From Heliocidaris erythrogramma (lineage: Eukaryota > Echinodermata > Echinoidea > Camarodonta > Echinometridae), in NCBI GenBank assembly GCA_025617745.1, contig CM046854.1:58190721-58254720 (forward strand): 64,000 bases of DNA. The letters are read 5' to 3'. The position numbers and the translations under genes are program-made. Below are positions 46,421 to 56,610 of this stretch, in pieces; the stretch's first letter is position 1; each line of letters starts with the position of its first letter. The notes under the pieces are model-generated. The model was given only the letters and a program-made list of their open reading frames with translations. It was not told the DNA's origin and made no database searches.

Positions 46421-46869
46421 GAGATAAGTTGCTAACAGAAATATGAACATACAATCAATAACAAAACGACTGTGGCATTAATAAATAGAATAAATAGAAA
46501 GATAAGGATATTGAGCTACTAAGAGTACTTAGTCTTGATCCTGTTTGTATCAATGCCCAGTTGGTAGTTGTGCTTTTCTGAATTTGATTTTTAGGAAATT
46601 TTCATTTTTCGAAAATTTTGCTGGTTCATATTCATCTGCAGTATGATGTAATGATTCATAATAAGCTTAAGCCAGTTTCTCTCAAAATGCAATACCATAG
46701 TACAGTGTGAACAAACTAACTTTGATGTCCCCTGCACATCCTTTCAAATCATATTACGAAATCCAGACTTAGTCTGAGTTACAGCCTTTTTTGCATTTTC
46801 ATCAACAGGTTCTTTGCATCCTTGCAGTGCCAAAACAGTTTAGTCAGCCCTAGTTTTTATTTGGTATAT

Positions 46870-47046
46870 AATCTTTTTGGACAAAGAATAAGATCTCTTT
46901 TGAAATCTGAGATTGAAGTCTGATGTCATTGAAGTGCCCAAATTTTGGATATTGTTGATCATATTTCTTCACAAAGTCTTCCTTCTTGACATCTATAACA
47001 TGTTCATAAATTGTGAAGACAGGCATCGTGAAGCAATGTATCTATC
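46870..47046 (-). CDS. Short unrecognised open frame, possible exon
   Basis: 58 codons from ATG near 47,026 begin MPVFTIYEHVIDVKKEDFVK and continue with KKYDQQYPKFGHFNDIRLQS before a stop. The composition reads like protein rather than repeat, but there is no family match I recognise. It lies 3' of the THAP gene on the same strand and could be one of its exons. Confidence 0.2.
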
Positions 47047-47563
47047 TCTATGAACAGTGGAAAGAAAGCACAAAGATTGAAAACTTGTCTCACAAATTTT
47101 CTTTTTAACATGCACCACAAGGGTCCAAAGTGTTACACATCTAGTACGTCAACTATGTTCCCCTCGTGCTTAGCAACTGGTGAACGCTTTTGTTTTGCTT
47201 ATTTCATTTTCGGCTTTTTTTTACATCGCCTTTTTTTTACTTCGCCTTATATACTAGGTAGCACTGACTTAGATTTTGGCTGAATTCTTTGAGTAACTTA
47301 GAAAGATGGATGAAAAACGGTCTTATATCAGACATTTTATGCACAAGCCTCAAAATGTTGTCTTTCACGTCGAAACTCCAGAACTGCATGTAAAATAAAT
47401 GAGTGCACTGACATGGGCACCATTGTTTTTTCAATGTTGAAATGACACGGCCACCGTTTCTTGCTCTAATTTTGATGAGATTTTTTTCAAACTTACTCTT
47501 TAGAACATCAGGAATACTATAAAATAAAGCTTTAGAGGAATATTAAAGAAGTTCTTGTTCATG

Positions 47564-48024
47564 TCAAAACCTTAGGTGTGCAGACATAGGGCTCTTCATC
47601 ATACATGTATGTTTGAACCCCTCGCAGAAGACGTGCTGGGGTCTGGTGAAGGGGCAGTGGGCAAAGGGGCCGCGGGGGAAGAGGCAGCGGGTGAAGCTGC
47701 TTGCAGCTGCTGGAGACGATGTCAGTGAAGAAAGATTGGACTTGACTTCAAGTCTGATCATTGGAATAGCTGAATCTTTTAGCTTGCTTCTCCTTTTCTT
47801 CATGCAAAATTTGGAATACAGGCCAGGATCCTCAAAATCATCTTTGGCAAAGTGATCACTGCAAATTGTACTCCACTCACTTGGCCCTTGCCACTCTGCC
47901 CCCGTGAGCTTTACCTTTTTCGACCCACAATTTCCGTAAATTTTCATCTTTAGGAAAATGATGTAGGCTTACATCATCTTTAGGGGTCATGCTACAGCCG
48001 GCAACTACACACCGATTTGGCATT
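47564..48024 (-). pseudogene. THAP zinc-finger protein, frame broken (gene or pseudogene)
   Basis: THAP domains are C2CH zinc-binding DNA-binding modules found in host regulators and P-element-like transposases. Reading the minus strand from the ATG at 48,022-48,024: MPNRCVVA, then GCSMTPKDDVSLHHFPKDEN, KLWV, WQGPSEWSTICSDHFAKDDF and the closing SAIPMI. This supplies the Cx4C pair, HxFP, the invariant Trp, the CxxH pair and the AVPTIF-type motif of a complete domain. Two one-base frame changes interrupt it, one in a GGG run at 48,000-48,002 and one in a five-T run at 47,916-47,920. The stretch after the domain (to 47,564) is Ser/Pro/Phe-rich with no known domain. Same strand as both RING genes. 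Either a decayed copy or a consensus-error artefact. Confidence 0.75.
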
Positions 48025-48394
48025 ATTGATGAAACTGTGTCCCCAAATCGAAGTTATTTGTGAGGATTTAAACACATGAAATATGCAATGCAAATGTCCA
48101 TGCGGTGAATATCATGCTCGTGCTTGGCACTCTACCACGCTGGACCTGCCGGGCCTGCGGGCATGCACGGTATATAGGTGGGTGGAATATTTTCCTTTAT
48201 ATCTCGCACGTCACAGATCATGTGATCACGATGTCGTTTCGATGGGTTTTTTTAGGGGCGGGGGCTTATGACTCTGTAATTCAGCTAAAATGTACTTTTC
48301 AAATGATTATGAAATGCAACTGAATGCATAAAAAACGGTTTGATAGATATTTTTTGGCTTCTAATGATTCCTTCATGGGCAAATTAACTTCCTA

Positions 48395-48400
48395 TTTAAT
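48395..48400 (-). terminator. Candidate poly(A) signal ATTAAA
   Basis: Minus-strand ATTAAA about 85 bp 3' of the stop of the large RING gene. No nearer AATAAA is seen. Confidence 0.3.
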
Positions 48401-48482
48401 CACCCTTTAAAGTTTGATGATGATGTACAGGTATAGGAATAATTTACCAGTTTACACAAATTTTTTGGAATTGTTTCAAGAT

Positions 48483-51422
48483 TTAAAAGTAGACTTTGGT
48501 AACATAATGTAGCTCAGTGCGACAAGTTGGACACAGATTGTTTCTTGCTCGGATCTCTTGGAGGCAATGATAGCAGATCATGTGCCCACAGGAAAGGGCT
48601 TGGTCCTTTTCCACCAAACAGCAAATAGGGCAAATGCTTTTCTCTTTGAGATCTGACTCTCTAGCATGTGCTCTTGTGAGTTCAACAGCTTTTTCTCTTA
48701 GTTGCGATTCTGTTTCGGCAAGTTTACTATCAGAAATGTTTAATTCTGTGTATGTGATGTTATGAATAGTTTCTAGTTCCGATAAGGCGCTTTTAGTTTC
48801 ATTGAGCATGCATTGTGACTCTCTGAGATTTCTTTGACACTCCAGTAATTCTGCCTGCATCGCTGCCTGTGCAGTTTTGTTTTCACTGAGCAAGGATCTG
48901 TGTTTTTTTTCACTCTCTTCCAACTTTGAGTATGCTTCTCTCTCTCTAGATTCTAAGTTTGAAATTGTATTACTTTGTTCTCTCCTACACTCCTGGAATC
49001 GTACCTCTAATTGTGAAAATGCATCCTTCATTTCTGTATTTGAGGCTTGAGTCTTGCTCAACTTTCTTTCACTCTCTTGCAATTTAGATTCGGTTTCCCT
49101 TTTTGTTGATTTCATTGACATGATTGTCATACTATTTTCCAGAATTTGTAAGTCACTTTTTAACAATGCATTTTCCTTTGCTCTCAGCAAGGACTTGGTC
49201 TCACCATGTGTTTTTTCACTCTCTTCTAATCTAGAGTTTGTCTCCCTCTGTCTAGATTCTAATTCAGAGAATGCAATTTCCTTTGCTCTCAGCAAGGACT
49301 TGGTCTCATCAAGTGTTTTTTCACTCTCATCTAATCTAGAGTTTGTCTCCCTCTGTCTAGATTCTAATTCAGAGAATGCAATTTCCTTTGCTCTCAGCAA
49401 GGACTTGGTCTCACCATGTGCTTTTTCACTCTCTTCTAATCTAGAGTTTGTCTCCTTCTGTCTAGATTCTAATTCAGAGAATGCATTTTCCTTTGCTCTC
49501 AGCAAGAACTTGGTCTCACCATGTGTTTTTTCACTCTCATCTAATCTAAAGTTTGTCTCCTTCTGTCTAGATTCTAATTCAGAGAATGCAATTTCCTTTG
49601 CTCTCAGCAAGAACTTGGTCTCACCATGTGTTTTTTCACTCTCTTCTAATCTAGAGTTTGTCTCCTTCTGTCTAGATTCTAATTCAGAGAATGCAGTTTC
49701 CTTTGCTCTCAGCAAGGACTTGGTCTCACCATGTGTTTTTTCACTCTCTTCTAATCTAGAGTTTGTCTCCTTCTGTCTAGATTCTAATTCAGAGAATGCA
49801 TTTTCCTTTGCTCTCAGCAAGGACTTGGTCTCACCAAGTGTTTTTTCACTCTCATCTAATCTAGAGTTTGTCTCCCTCTGTCTAGATTCTAATTCTGGGA
49901 ATGCAGCTTCTTTTTCCTTCAACAAGGACCTTATGTTATTCAGTTTTAAATTTGTTTCACCCTCTCTTTCTTCAAGCTGTGAGAATGCAGCCTCCTTTTC
50001 TCTCAGCAATAATTGTGCTTCCTCAGCTTTTTTTATACTTTCATGCAATTTAGAATTAGTATTCAAAAATTTAGTTTCTAAAATTGAGATTGCAAGCTCT
50101 CTATTCTTCAGAAGGTTTTCTTTTTCTTTCAATTCTGAGAGTGTGATTACTTGTTGAGTTTGTAACCGTAAGGTAGCATTTTGTGTTCCCTCAAGGAACA
50201 GCACTGTCTCCTTTAGGTTTTGTTCTTTTTCTTCTAATTTTGATTGTGTGTCCCTCTCTCTAACTTCACAATCTGAGAGTGCAAGTTTTGTATCCCTTAG
50301 TAGGAATTCCACCTCAGCATTTTTCTCTTGACAGTACCATGTAGCTTGAGAGAGTTCCACCTGTGTATTGTTTAACAGGTCTTGCATCCAATTAAGTTTT
50401 TTTTTACTTTCTTGTAATTCTAAGTTCATAAGTTGATTTTCAGTTTGTAAGGCTTTCAGGTTGTCAAAGAGGAATGATTGTGTTGTTCTGAGATTTCTTT
50501 CTCTTTTACGCAACTTTGAAATCACCAGTTCCTTTTGTATTGCCCCTGTCTGTACTCTTGAGATTGCAGTTTCTCTTCTTTTGAGTCTGAATTGTGTTTC
50601 TTTCAGTTTTCTCCTTTGGTCATTCAATCTTGAGGTTGTTGTTCTTTGTAATTTTGAAAATGCAACTTGTTTTTCATGTAGTAAGTATTGTGCATTTCTA
50701 ACTTCTAATTTATTCTTGTATGCTTTTTCAGTTGCCACTCGCAATTTACTTTGTACATGTGAGATGGTACATCGTTTTCTGCTGTTAAAAGACTGCGCCT
50801 TAGTGAGTTTTCCATCATAGTCTTGGAATTTCAAAAGTGCCTTTTCTTTTTCTCGAAGCAGAGAGTGTGCCCCTTTGAGTTTGATCTGAATTTTTGTGAG
50901 TCTACTTTGCACTCCTAATTGGCACTTTATTTTTCTCCACACTAAAGCCACAACAATATATATGCAATATAGCATGATGCTACATGCAAATGCAATACAG
51001 AACCATTTTTTAAGGGGTTCAAAACCTTTCCATGAGGCGTAACTGTATAGATCAATCACATAGGTACTGTAAGCCCTGTAATGTTGATTCAAGTTCAAGG
51101 CACTTAAATACAGTGGATCCTGGTCTTGATAATAGTCTTGTTGTAGATCACTTTCCTCATGATTGCAGCATGCATTTGCGGTGAAGTTTGCTGGGCAGAC
51201 ATCATTCTGATAGGAGTTGGACAATACTTGTCTCTCACTATCACCAAAGTCTCTATGTGGGACTGTAGAAGCATGTGGCAGCTGAAGGAGTAGTTTGATC
51301 ATGAAGAACTGCCCAGTCTTTGTGATACACCTGCCCCTTGTCAATGTCATATTGGTAATCAGCCATACCAGCATGTACCACAAACATCTTAAAAAGTTCA
51401 CCAAGATTGAGTAGCTGATCAT
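48483..51422 (-). CDS. Large membrane-anchored coiled-coil RING-finger protein (intact)
   Basis: Predicted integral membrane E3 ubiquitin-ligase-type protein. The open frame extends upstream to 51,671. I prefer the ATG at 51,420-51,422 because a 3' splice site (CTTGATCCTGTATAG, AG at 51,430-51,431) behind a T-rich tract sits seven bases before it. This gives 979 residues. Order: N-terminal hydrophobic signal/anchor; a probable lumenal segment with Cys residues and NMT and NFT glycosylation sequons; a transmembrane helix (FCIAFACSIMLYCIYIVVAL, near 50,940-51,005); about 770 residues of coiled coil; then a C3HC4 RING and tail YVTKVYF. One uninterrupted exon. Seven 105-bp repeats lie in the coiled coil. 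The same architecture occurs in the shorter paralogue at 41,588. By topology the RING faces the cytosol. Substrate and pathway unknown. I do not recognise a named orthologue. Confidence 0.85.
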   Translation of the reverse strand: MISYSILVNFLRCLWYMLVWLITNMTLTRGRCITKTGQFFMIKLLLQLPHASTVPHRDFGDSERQVLSNSYQNDVCPANFTANACCNHEESDLQQDYYQDQDPLYLSALNLNQHYRAYSTYVIDLYSYASWKGFEPLKKWFCIAFACSIMLYCIYIVVALVWRKIKCQLGVQSRLTKIQIKLKGAHSLLREKEKALLKFQDYDGKLTKAQSFNSRKRCTISHVQSKLRVATEKAYKNKLEVRNAQYLLHEKQVAFSKLQRTTTSRLNDQRRKLKETQFRLKRRETAISRVQTGAIQKELVISKLRKRERNLRTTQSFLFDNLKALQTENQLMNLELQESKKKLNWMQDLLNNTQVELSQATWYCQEKNAEVEFLLRDTKLALSDCEVRERDTQSKLEEKEQNLKETVLFLEGTQNATLRLQTQQVITLSELKEKENLLKNRELAISILETKFLNTNSKLHESIKKAEEAQLLLREKEAAFSQLEEREGETNLKLNNIRSLLKEKEAAFPELESRQRETNSRLDESEKTLGETKSLLRAKENAFSELESRQKETNSRLEESEKTHGETKSLLRAKETAFSELESRQKETNSRLEESEKTHGETKFLLRAKEIAFSELESRQKETNFRLDESEKTHGETKFLLRAKENAFSELESRQKETNSRLEESEKAHGETKSLLRAKEIAFSELESRQRETNSRLDESEKTLDETKSLLRAKEIAFSELESRQRETNSRLEESEKTHGETKSLLRAKENALLKSDLQILENSMTIMSMKSTKRETESKLQESERKLSKTQASNTEMKDAFSQLEVRFQECRREQSNTISNLESREREAYSKLEESEKKHRSLLSENKTAQAAMQAELLECQRNLRESQCMLNETKSALSELETIHNITYTELNISDSKLAETESQLREKAVELTRAHARESDLKEKSICPICCLVEKDQALSCGHMICYHCLQEIRARNNLCPTCRTELHYVTKVYF
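48522..48632 (-). other. RING finger domain, C3HC4
   Basis: Zinc ligands CPIC, then C-G-H (SCGHMIC), YHC and CPTC, spaced Cx2C-x10-CxH-x2-Cx2C-x10-Cx2C. All eight ligands are present. The Ile after the first Cys-Pro is in the usual E2-contact position. The tail RTELHYVTKVYF reaches the stop codon. Confidence 0.9.
49167..49901 (-). repeat. Seven tandem 105-bp (35-residue) coding repeats
   Basis: Seven head-to-tail units, each reading close to FSELESRQKETNSRLEESEK followed by THGETKSLLRAKENA. 735 bp is exactly 7 x 105. Thirty-five residues are five heptads, so each unit keeps the coiled-coil register. Units differ at only a few positions (K/R, D/E, T/A, H/L, S/F, N/I/T), pointing to recent expansion or gene conversion. 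Neighbouring coiled coil shows older, diverged relatives of the unit (FSQLEEREGETNLKL). Confidence 0.95.
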
Positions 51423-51429
51423 TTTATAC

Positions 51430-51480
51430 CTATACAGGATCAAGAAGATAGTAAACATCCAATAAAAAAAAAATAAATAA
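51430..51480 (-). promoter_or_regulatory. Candidate 3' splice site before the large RING gene start
   Basis: On the minus strand a long T-rich tract is followed by TACTATCTTCTTGATCCTG-TATAG and then GTATAAAATG. Fits an intron ending in the 5' UTR, and would exclude the upstream 83 codons from the protein. Confidence 0.45.
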
Positions 51481-51850
51481 AAAAATCCTACACTTCTCCA
51501 TGTGTCAAACAGTATTTCTCTTGTGCATTTGTCTGTCTTTCCCTGTCTCTCCCTTGGATATTTGCCAATAAAAGAGCCATGAAGTGTCCCCAAATGACAC
51601 CCAAATGATAGCGGCAGATGAACCGATATAATTTTTTCTCCAATTATGGCGCATGGCAAAAACTTGGGCATTGTTTATAAAAATAAGCTTGATGAAAAAG
51701 GAATGTTTTGAGGAGTTTATGAGCACATCAAATAGACCTTCACCTTTTATATGAAATTTTTTCAATTGCAAGTAAGGAGGTTCCCCGAAAGTTTAGTGAG
51801 ATCAAAAACTTTCTATAGCTTTTCTTGTTTTCCTCTAACTTATTCATATT

Positions 51851-51926
51851 TTCTGTTGAGAGCCCAAAGGACATTAATTGTGTGTAAAAAGATATGAGTT
51901 AACATTTTCCTGGCTCTCGACAGAAA
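51851..51926. repeat. Family B fold-back element (diverged)
   Basis: TTCTGTTGAGAGCCCAAAGG and CCTGGCTCTCGACAGAA are inverted arms. Lies about 430 bp upstream of the large RING gene. Confidence 0.75.
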
Positions 51927-51994
51927 AAAAACAGAGAGTTTGATTGATTTCTTGTTACTATAAAGCCAATATTTTTTTGGGCTAGAATACATGC

Positions 51995-53052
51995 AATTCA
52001 ATTCAATTTAGATTTTATTTATGACGAAAAAGACATGGCAAAGGTCTGAAGACTAACAGTGTCACATTTACAATAAAACACAAAAGAATGAAACTAGATT
52101 ATCAGCATGTTAATAGTTGGTCAGTTATTACTTTTTTGAAAAAGAATACTTTTCAACAGGTGAAAATGAGTATGATAAGGTAGCTTAGGTAAACGCAGTG
52201 GCACATAAAGACGCAGGAAAGACGCAAGGAGGAAAATTGCTAGTTTTGCTGTGATTCTAAACTAAGAATCAAAGAAATCTGAATAAAAGTTTTCATATTA
52301 TTTTGCTTAAAAGTGTTCAGAGAGGTAAATACTAATTTTACATCTGAATATTTTGGTTCTGCCTCTATAGAACAATTAAAAAAAAAAAAGTCATTTTGTC
52401 ACATGCGTCTGACAAGTTTTTACGCGCCACAACGGTTTGCTAAACTACCTAAGGCAACTTGTTAGAATATGCACTAAATTACGAATTCTAAAAGTTAAAT
52501 GAATTGGACTGGTGAACTTTGATTCATATGGAAAAGTGGCACGCATCTCCTCCATACACCCCGGTGAATCCTGTTTATCACTAGAAATGAACATTGAAAA
52601 CGGTGCTTTTTGATGAAATGACTGTAATTACGTGAAATAAGTCATGTTTTTCACAGTTTAAAATGTTTTGCTTAAATTGATACCAAATTTGCTATTATTC
52701 TAATAGAGAAAAGAGTTGTGCTTTTGACGTTGGAATTTCAGCTTTTCAATGGAGATTGTGCCATTTTCCCTTATTTTGGCGAGTAGTTGGTACAATTTTC
52801 TTCGGACGGTTTCTGAAAAAAGATATTTTCAGCTCTATGTTCATTTAACATGATTCTTATTTGTTCAAACTGGAGCCCTTGTTCTGGTTTCAAAGCGGGC
52901 CCAAACAGCCAAGACCTTCGTTCAGCTCGCCCACAAGCTTCAGTAGAGTGCGGCGTGCTGAAGTGCTTGTTGTCTCTGATACAATGTATTGCACATAATA
53001 TATTGTATAGTTTGGACTTTCCCATCTATTTTGTCCCATACGTTACAGACCA
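51995..53052. other. Intergenic, with a reversed repeat tail
   Basis: CAATTCAATTCAATTTAGAT at 51,997 onward looks like a reversed LINE/SINE tail. The remainder is AT-rich. The 84-codon minus frame at 52,771-53,025 shows no domain. Confidence 0.35.
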
Positions 53053-53190
53053 GGGGAGCGTTTCATCAAGCGTTTTGTCAGTGATTTTTACCAACAAATT
53101 TGCTCTCAACCAATCGGATGCAAGGATTTCAGTAGCTTATAACAGTTGTCGGTGAAAATCACTGACAAAACGCTTGATGAAACGCTCCCC
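53053..53190 (+). mobile_element. Family A MITE (best copy)
   Basis: GGGGAGCGTTTCATCAAGCG and CGCTTGATGAAACGCTCCCC are perfect inverted ends of at least 20 bp, and the match extends to GTTTTGTCAGTGATTTT. Standard core present. Confidence 0.95.
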
Positions 53191-53369
53191 ACATCTAAGT
53201 TTTTTGTTTATCTGATAGCTTTCCCAGAGGTATGATCGGACAAAATATCAAGTAGAACTAGAACTGTAATTATATCAGAACGATGTGCATGCAATTACGT
53301 CCATGTCTTCTATTTTGTTAAGAAGTTGACATGTGAAAAATAAAGATATGCATGGTAAAACATGACATA

Positions 53370-53465
53370 AAAAATGATGATGGTGATGATGGTGATGATA
53401 ATGATCTTCACAATGACAATTGTGATAAAACAATAATAGTGACAGTTATCATGATGATGAGTGGT
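53370..53465. repeat. (GATGGT)n-type simple repeat
   Basis: GATGATGGTGATGATGGTGA with decayed continuation. Confidence 0.75.
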
Positions 53466-55705
53466 GTTATGATGTTCACAATAGTAATTGTGATAGCTAA
53501 TGGATTATGATATTTACCGCGTTACGTACCCTTATACAAATCTTGAAAGTATCCATCGCAAGCTTGCCGCAAGCTTGCGGACTAGCTCGCCGCAGGCTTG
53601 CCGGCCAGCTCGCTGCAAGCTTGCCGCAAGCTTGCCGCAAGCTTGCAGGGTTCCAAATATTTAAATGAGCTAACAAAAATATTCAAATGAGCTATAAAAA
53701 TAAGCGTGCCGCAACCTTGCAGGTTAGCTTGCTACAACCTTGCAAGCTTGTAGGCAGTTTGCAAGGTTGCGATTAAGCTGGCAGCTAAGGTTACATTTGG
53801 CAAGCTTTTGTAAGCTTGCTGCAAGCTTGCTGCAACCTTGCTGCAACCTTGCCGCACCTTCTGGGCAAGCTAGCGGGCCAGCTCGCCACAGGCTTGCAGC
53901 AAGCTTGCAGGGTCCCAAATATTACAATGCTATTACAATGCCACAGCCTTTGCGGGGCTAGCTGACCGGCTAGCTGACCTGCAAGCTTGCAGGAAATTTG
54001 CAAGGTTGCGGATAAGCAGGCAGCTAAGGTTACATTTGGCAAGCTTTTTTAAGCTTGCTGCAACCTTGCCGCGCCTTAATCTGGACAAGCTAGCTTATAA
54101 TCACAACCATTTAATTAAGGTTGCAAGTTAGCTTGCAGGGCCAATGCAAATTATTGGCTGCAAGCTTGCCACAAACATTCCCTGCCAGCTTAATTACAAC
54201 CTTGCAGGGAAGGTTGCTGCAATAATAATGAATGTAATTAATTGCTCAAAAAGTTCAAACTCGCTGATTGAAGAGTCATGAAACAAGAGCTTTAACTTCT
54301 ATGATCTGTTTATTCCTTTCTTCAACTTCTTCTGTACTAAAGGTGACCAGAGATCAATGACGAGACACCAAAGTACGTCCATCAGTCAGCGCCCATAGGT
54401 TGGCGCCCGTTTAGATCAGCGGTTCACTGAACAAACAAATAAACATAAATACAGTGTTAATATTCATTTGCCAACAATAACATGAATCAAACATGACTGA
54501 ATACCTAATTAATAACGTCAATCTATGCACACAGAGAATTAGTGTCAACTATACTACTGTGAGTATATTACATGAAATACCTTTATTATCGTTCATTAAA
54601 TTTGTGGATTAATTGTTCATCCACAAACGACTGTTATTTAATCACCAATTTAATATTAAGTGACCGTATATATTAGAATATACGCCTCTGTATATATCTT
54701 ATATCAACTTATTAACATATTGTGCATGTATTTATTGTTTAGAACATCATTCTATAATGTCTTGCGGTGAACTGACATGAACATACATGTACAAGCTAAC
54801 GCAAATTATCACAAACTATTAAGAATTAGACCCTGACTAAATCGTCATCAACCATGATGAATTGATACGTGATTCCTAAACTAATTCAAACAAAAACACT
54901 CAAATGTGAATAAAACATATACATCTTAACTTTATAATAACCTACTATTAATGATCTCGTGCATACATCTATGAAAGTGCAGAGATCATCAACAACTCAA
55001 TACAACATCGCTGATATGTTATACAGCCATTCACAGAATATATATAACGAGAATGGCCCTTATATCTCACTCTCAGATAAAGAATATCCAAGGTAATATT
55101 TCTTATTGAAATCAATTAATAATAAGATCTTCTGAATATAAAACACACAATAATATAGAGTATATCTCCTTGTAGCATATCAATAAATCTGACTTCACAC
55201 GAATATTACTGTAGGTTGGGAGGTCTACAAGACTATTATGTACATGTACTGAATGCCATGCTTGATTGAGAGCAAAGTTCCAAATTCCATCACTCTACTT
55301 TGAGCTTTAAATATACAGATATGAATGAGTTACAGAACCAAGTAGTATGGTATAAGTAACATCACATAAATCAACTTTGATAATAATGCAATTTTAACTT
55401 ACCAACTGTTTGCAATCCTGGGGAATTTTCACAATTTACAGGGAGGAATACTATTCCTTGACTGCTTTCTTCTCAACATACTGCAACTTTGAATCTTCTC
55501 TTTGTTCTACTCTTTGGATCATGCTTCATCCCTACCACTCATACCCCCACTAAGCTTCTTGGTAAACAAGGAGCTCTGAAGGACACATACATGTGTGGCA
55601 TAACCTTGTATGCTTTAATAGCTTGCCTCTGCAGAGGGCATTAACAAACCTAGTCTTGGGCTACACCTTGTTATGGGGATTCTTGAGTTGGCAACTTCGC
55701 CAGCC

Positions 55706-56145
55706 AGCATCTGTGATGTCATAGTGGACAACTCTCCATTCATATTGTACACAGAATTTCACAATTTCTTCATTTAAAAAGAAAATAGAAATTCTTTTTT
55801 TTTTGTTCCAAGTATGACATGGCTCCATGAATTCTGAAAGCATTTTGGGAATAAGTTGTTCCGACACAACAATACAATACAATACAATAAGCATTTATAG
55901 TACGCCCTTCCCATAAGGCTCGGAGCGTTTACAAAATATTTAAATTGTAGAACACATTATAATTTGTATATAAACACAATTCAGAAAAACTCTTCAATCG
56001 TCCATGTGGGAATTACCAGGTGGTTTTATGGAGACAAAGTGTAATGAAAAGTTGAAAAGTTGAAAAGTTTGATAATTTGTTTGAAGTTTGAAATTTCATA
56101 TACAATATGAAGAGAGTTAGTTGTCCACTGTGATATCATAATATA
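55706..56145. repeat. Possible nested fold-back in the 3.35-kb element
   Basis: TGTGATGTCATAGTGGACAA at 55,709 and, inverted, TTGTCCACTGTGATATCATA near 56,119. Between them lies (ACAAT)n with a GCATTTATAGTACGCCC head (55,868-55,935). May be a separate insertion. Confidence 0.4.
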
Positions 56146-56229
56146 TGCAACCTTGCAATGATTCATTCCATCTTGCAATCTTCTCCGCAACCTTGCAATA
56201 TACTTTCAATTTAATAGTTTTGCAATCTT

Positions 56230-56610
56230 CTCCGCAACCTTGCAATATACTTTCAATTAGTTTTGCAATCTTGTCTGCAACCTTGTGATTCTTTCATTTG
56301 GTCTCGCAATCTTGTTTGCAACCTTGTGATTCTTTCATTTGGTCTCGCAATCTTGTCTGCAACCTTGTGATTCTTTCATTTAGTCTTGCAATCTTGTCTG
56401 CAACCTTGTGATTCTTTCATTTGGTCTCGCAATCTTGTCTGCAACCTTGTGATTCTTTCATTTAGTCTTGCAATCTTGTCTGCAACCTTGTGATTCTTTC
56501 ATTTGGTCTCGCAATCTTGTCTGCAACCTTGTGATTCTTTCATTTGGTCTCGCAATCTTGTCCGCAACCTTGCGATACATTCATTTGGTCTTGCAATCTA
56601 GTCTACAACC
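56230..56610. repeat. 41-bp minisatellite, about eight copies
   Basis: Unit GCAATCTTGTCTGCAACCTT followed by GTGATTCTTTCATTTGGTCTC repeats with near-perfect regularity inside the right arm of the 3.35-kb element. Confidence 0.9.

Noticed and set aside
49054-50157. 367-codon plus-strand frame rich in FALSKDLVSPCVFSLSSN
   Set aside because: Exact antisense of the repeated coiled-coil of the minus-strand RING gene; open only because of repeat codon use.
52771-53025. 84-codon minus frame upstream of the family A MITE
   Set aside because: No domain; ends inside unremarkable AT-rich sequence; treated as chance.
53724-54042. Overlapping Ala/Ser/Leu/Gln-rich frames on both strands
   Set aside because: Produced by GCAAGCTTGC arrays of the foldback-like element.
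56230-56610. CRISPR array
   Set aside because: The 41-bp units are head-to-tail with no unique spacers, in an animal genome.
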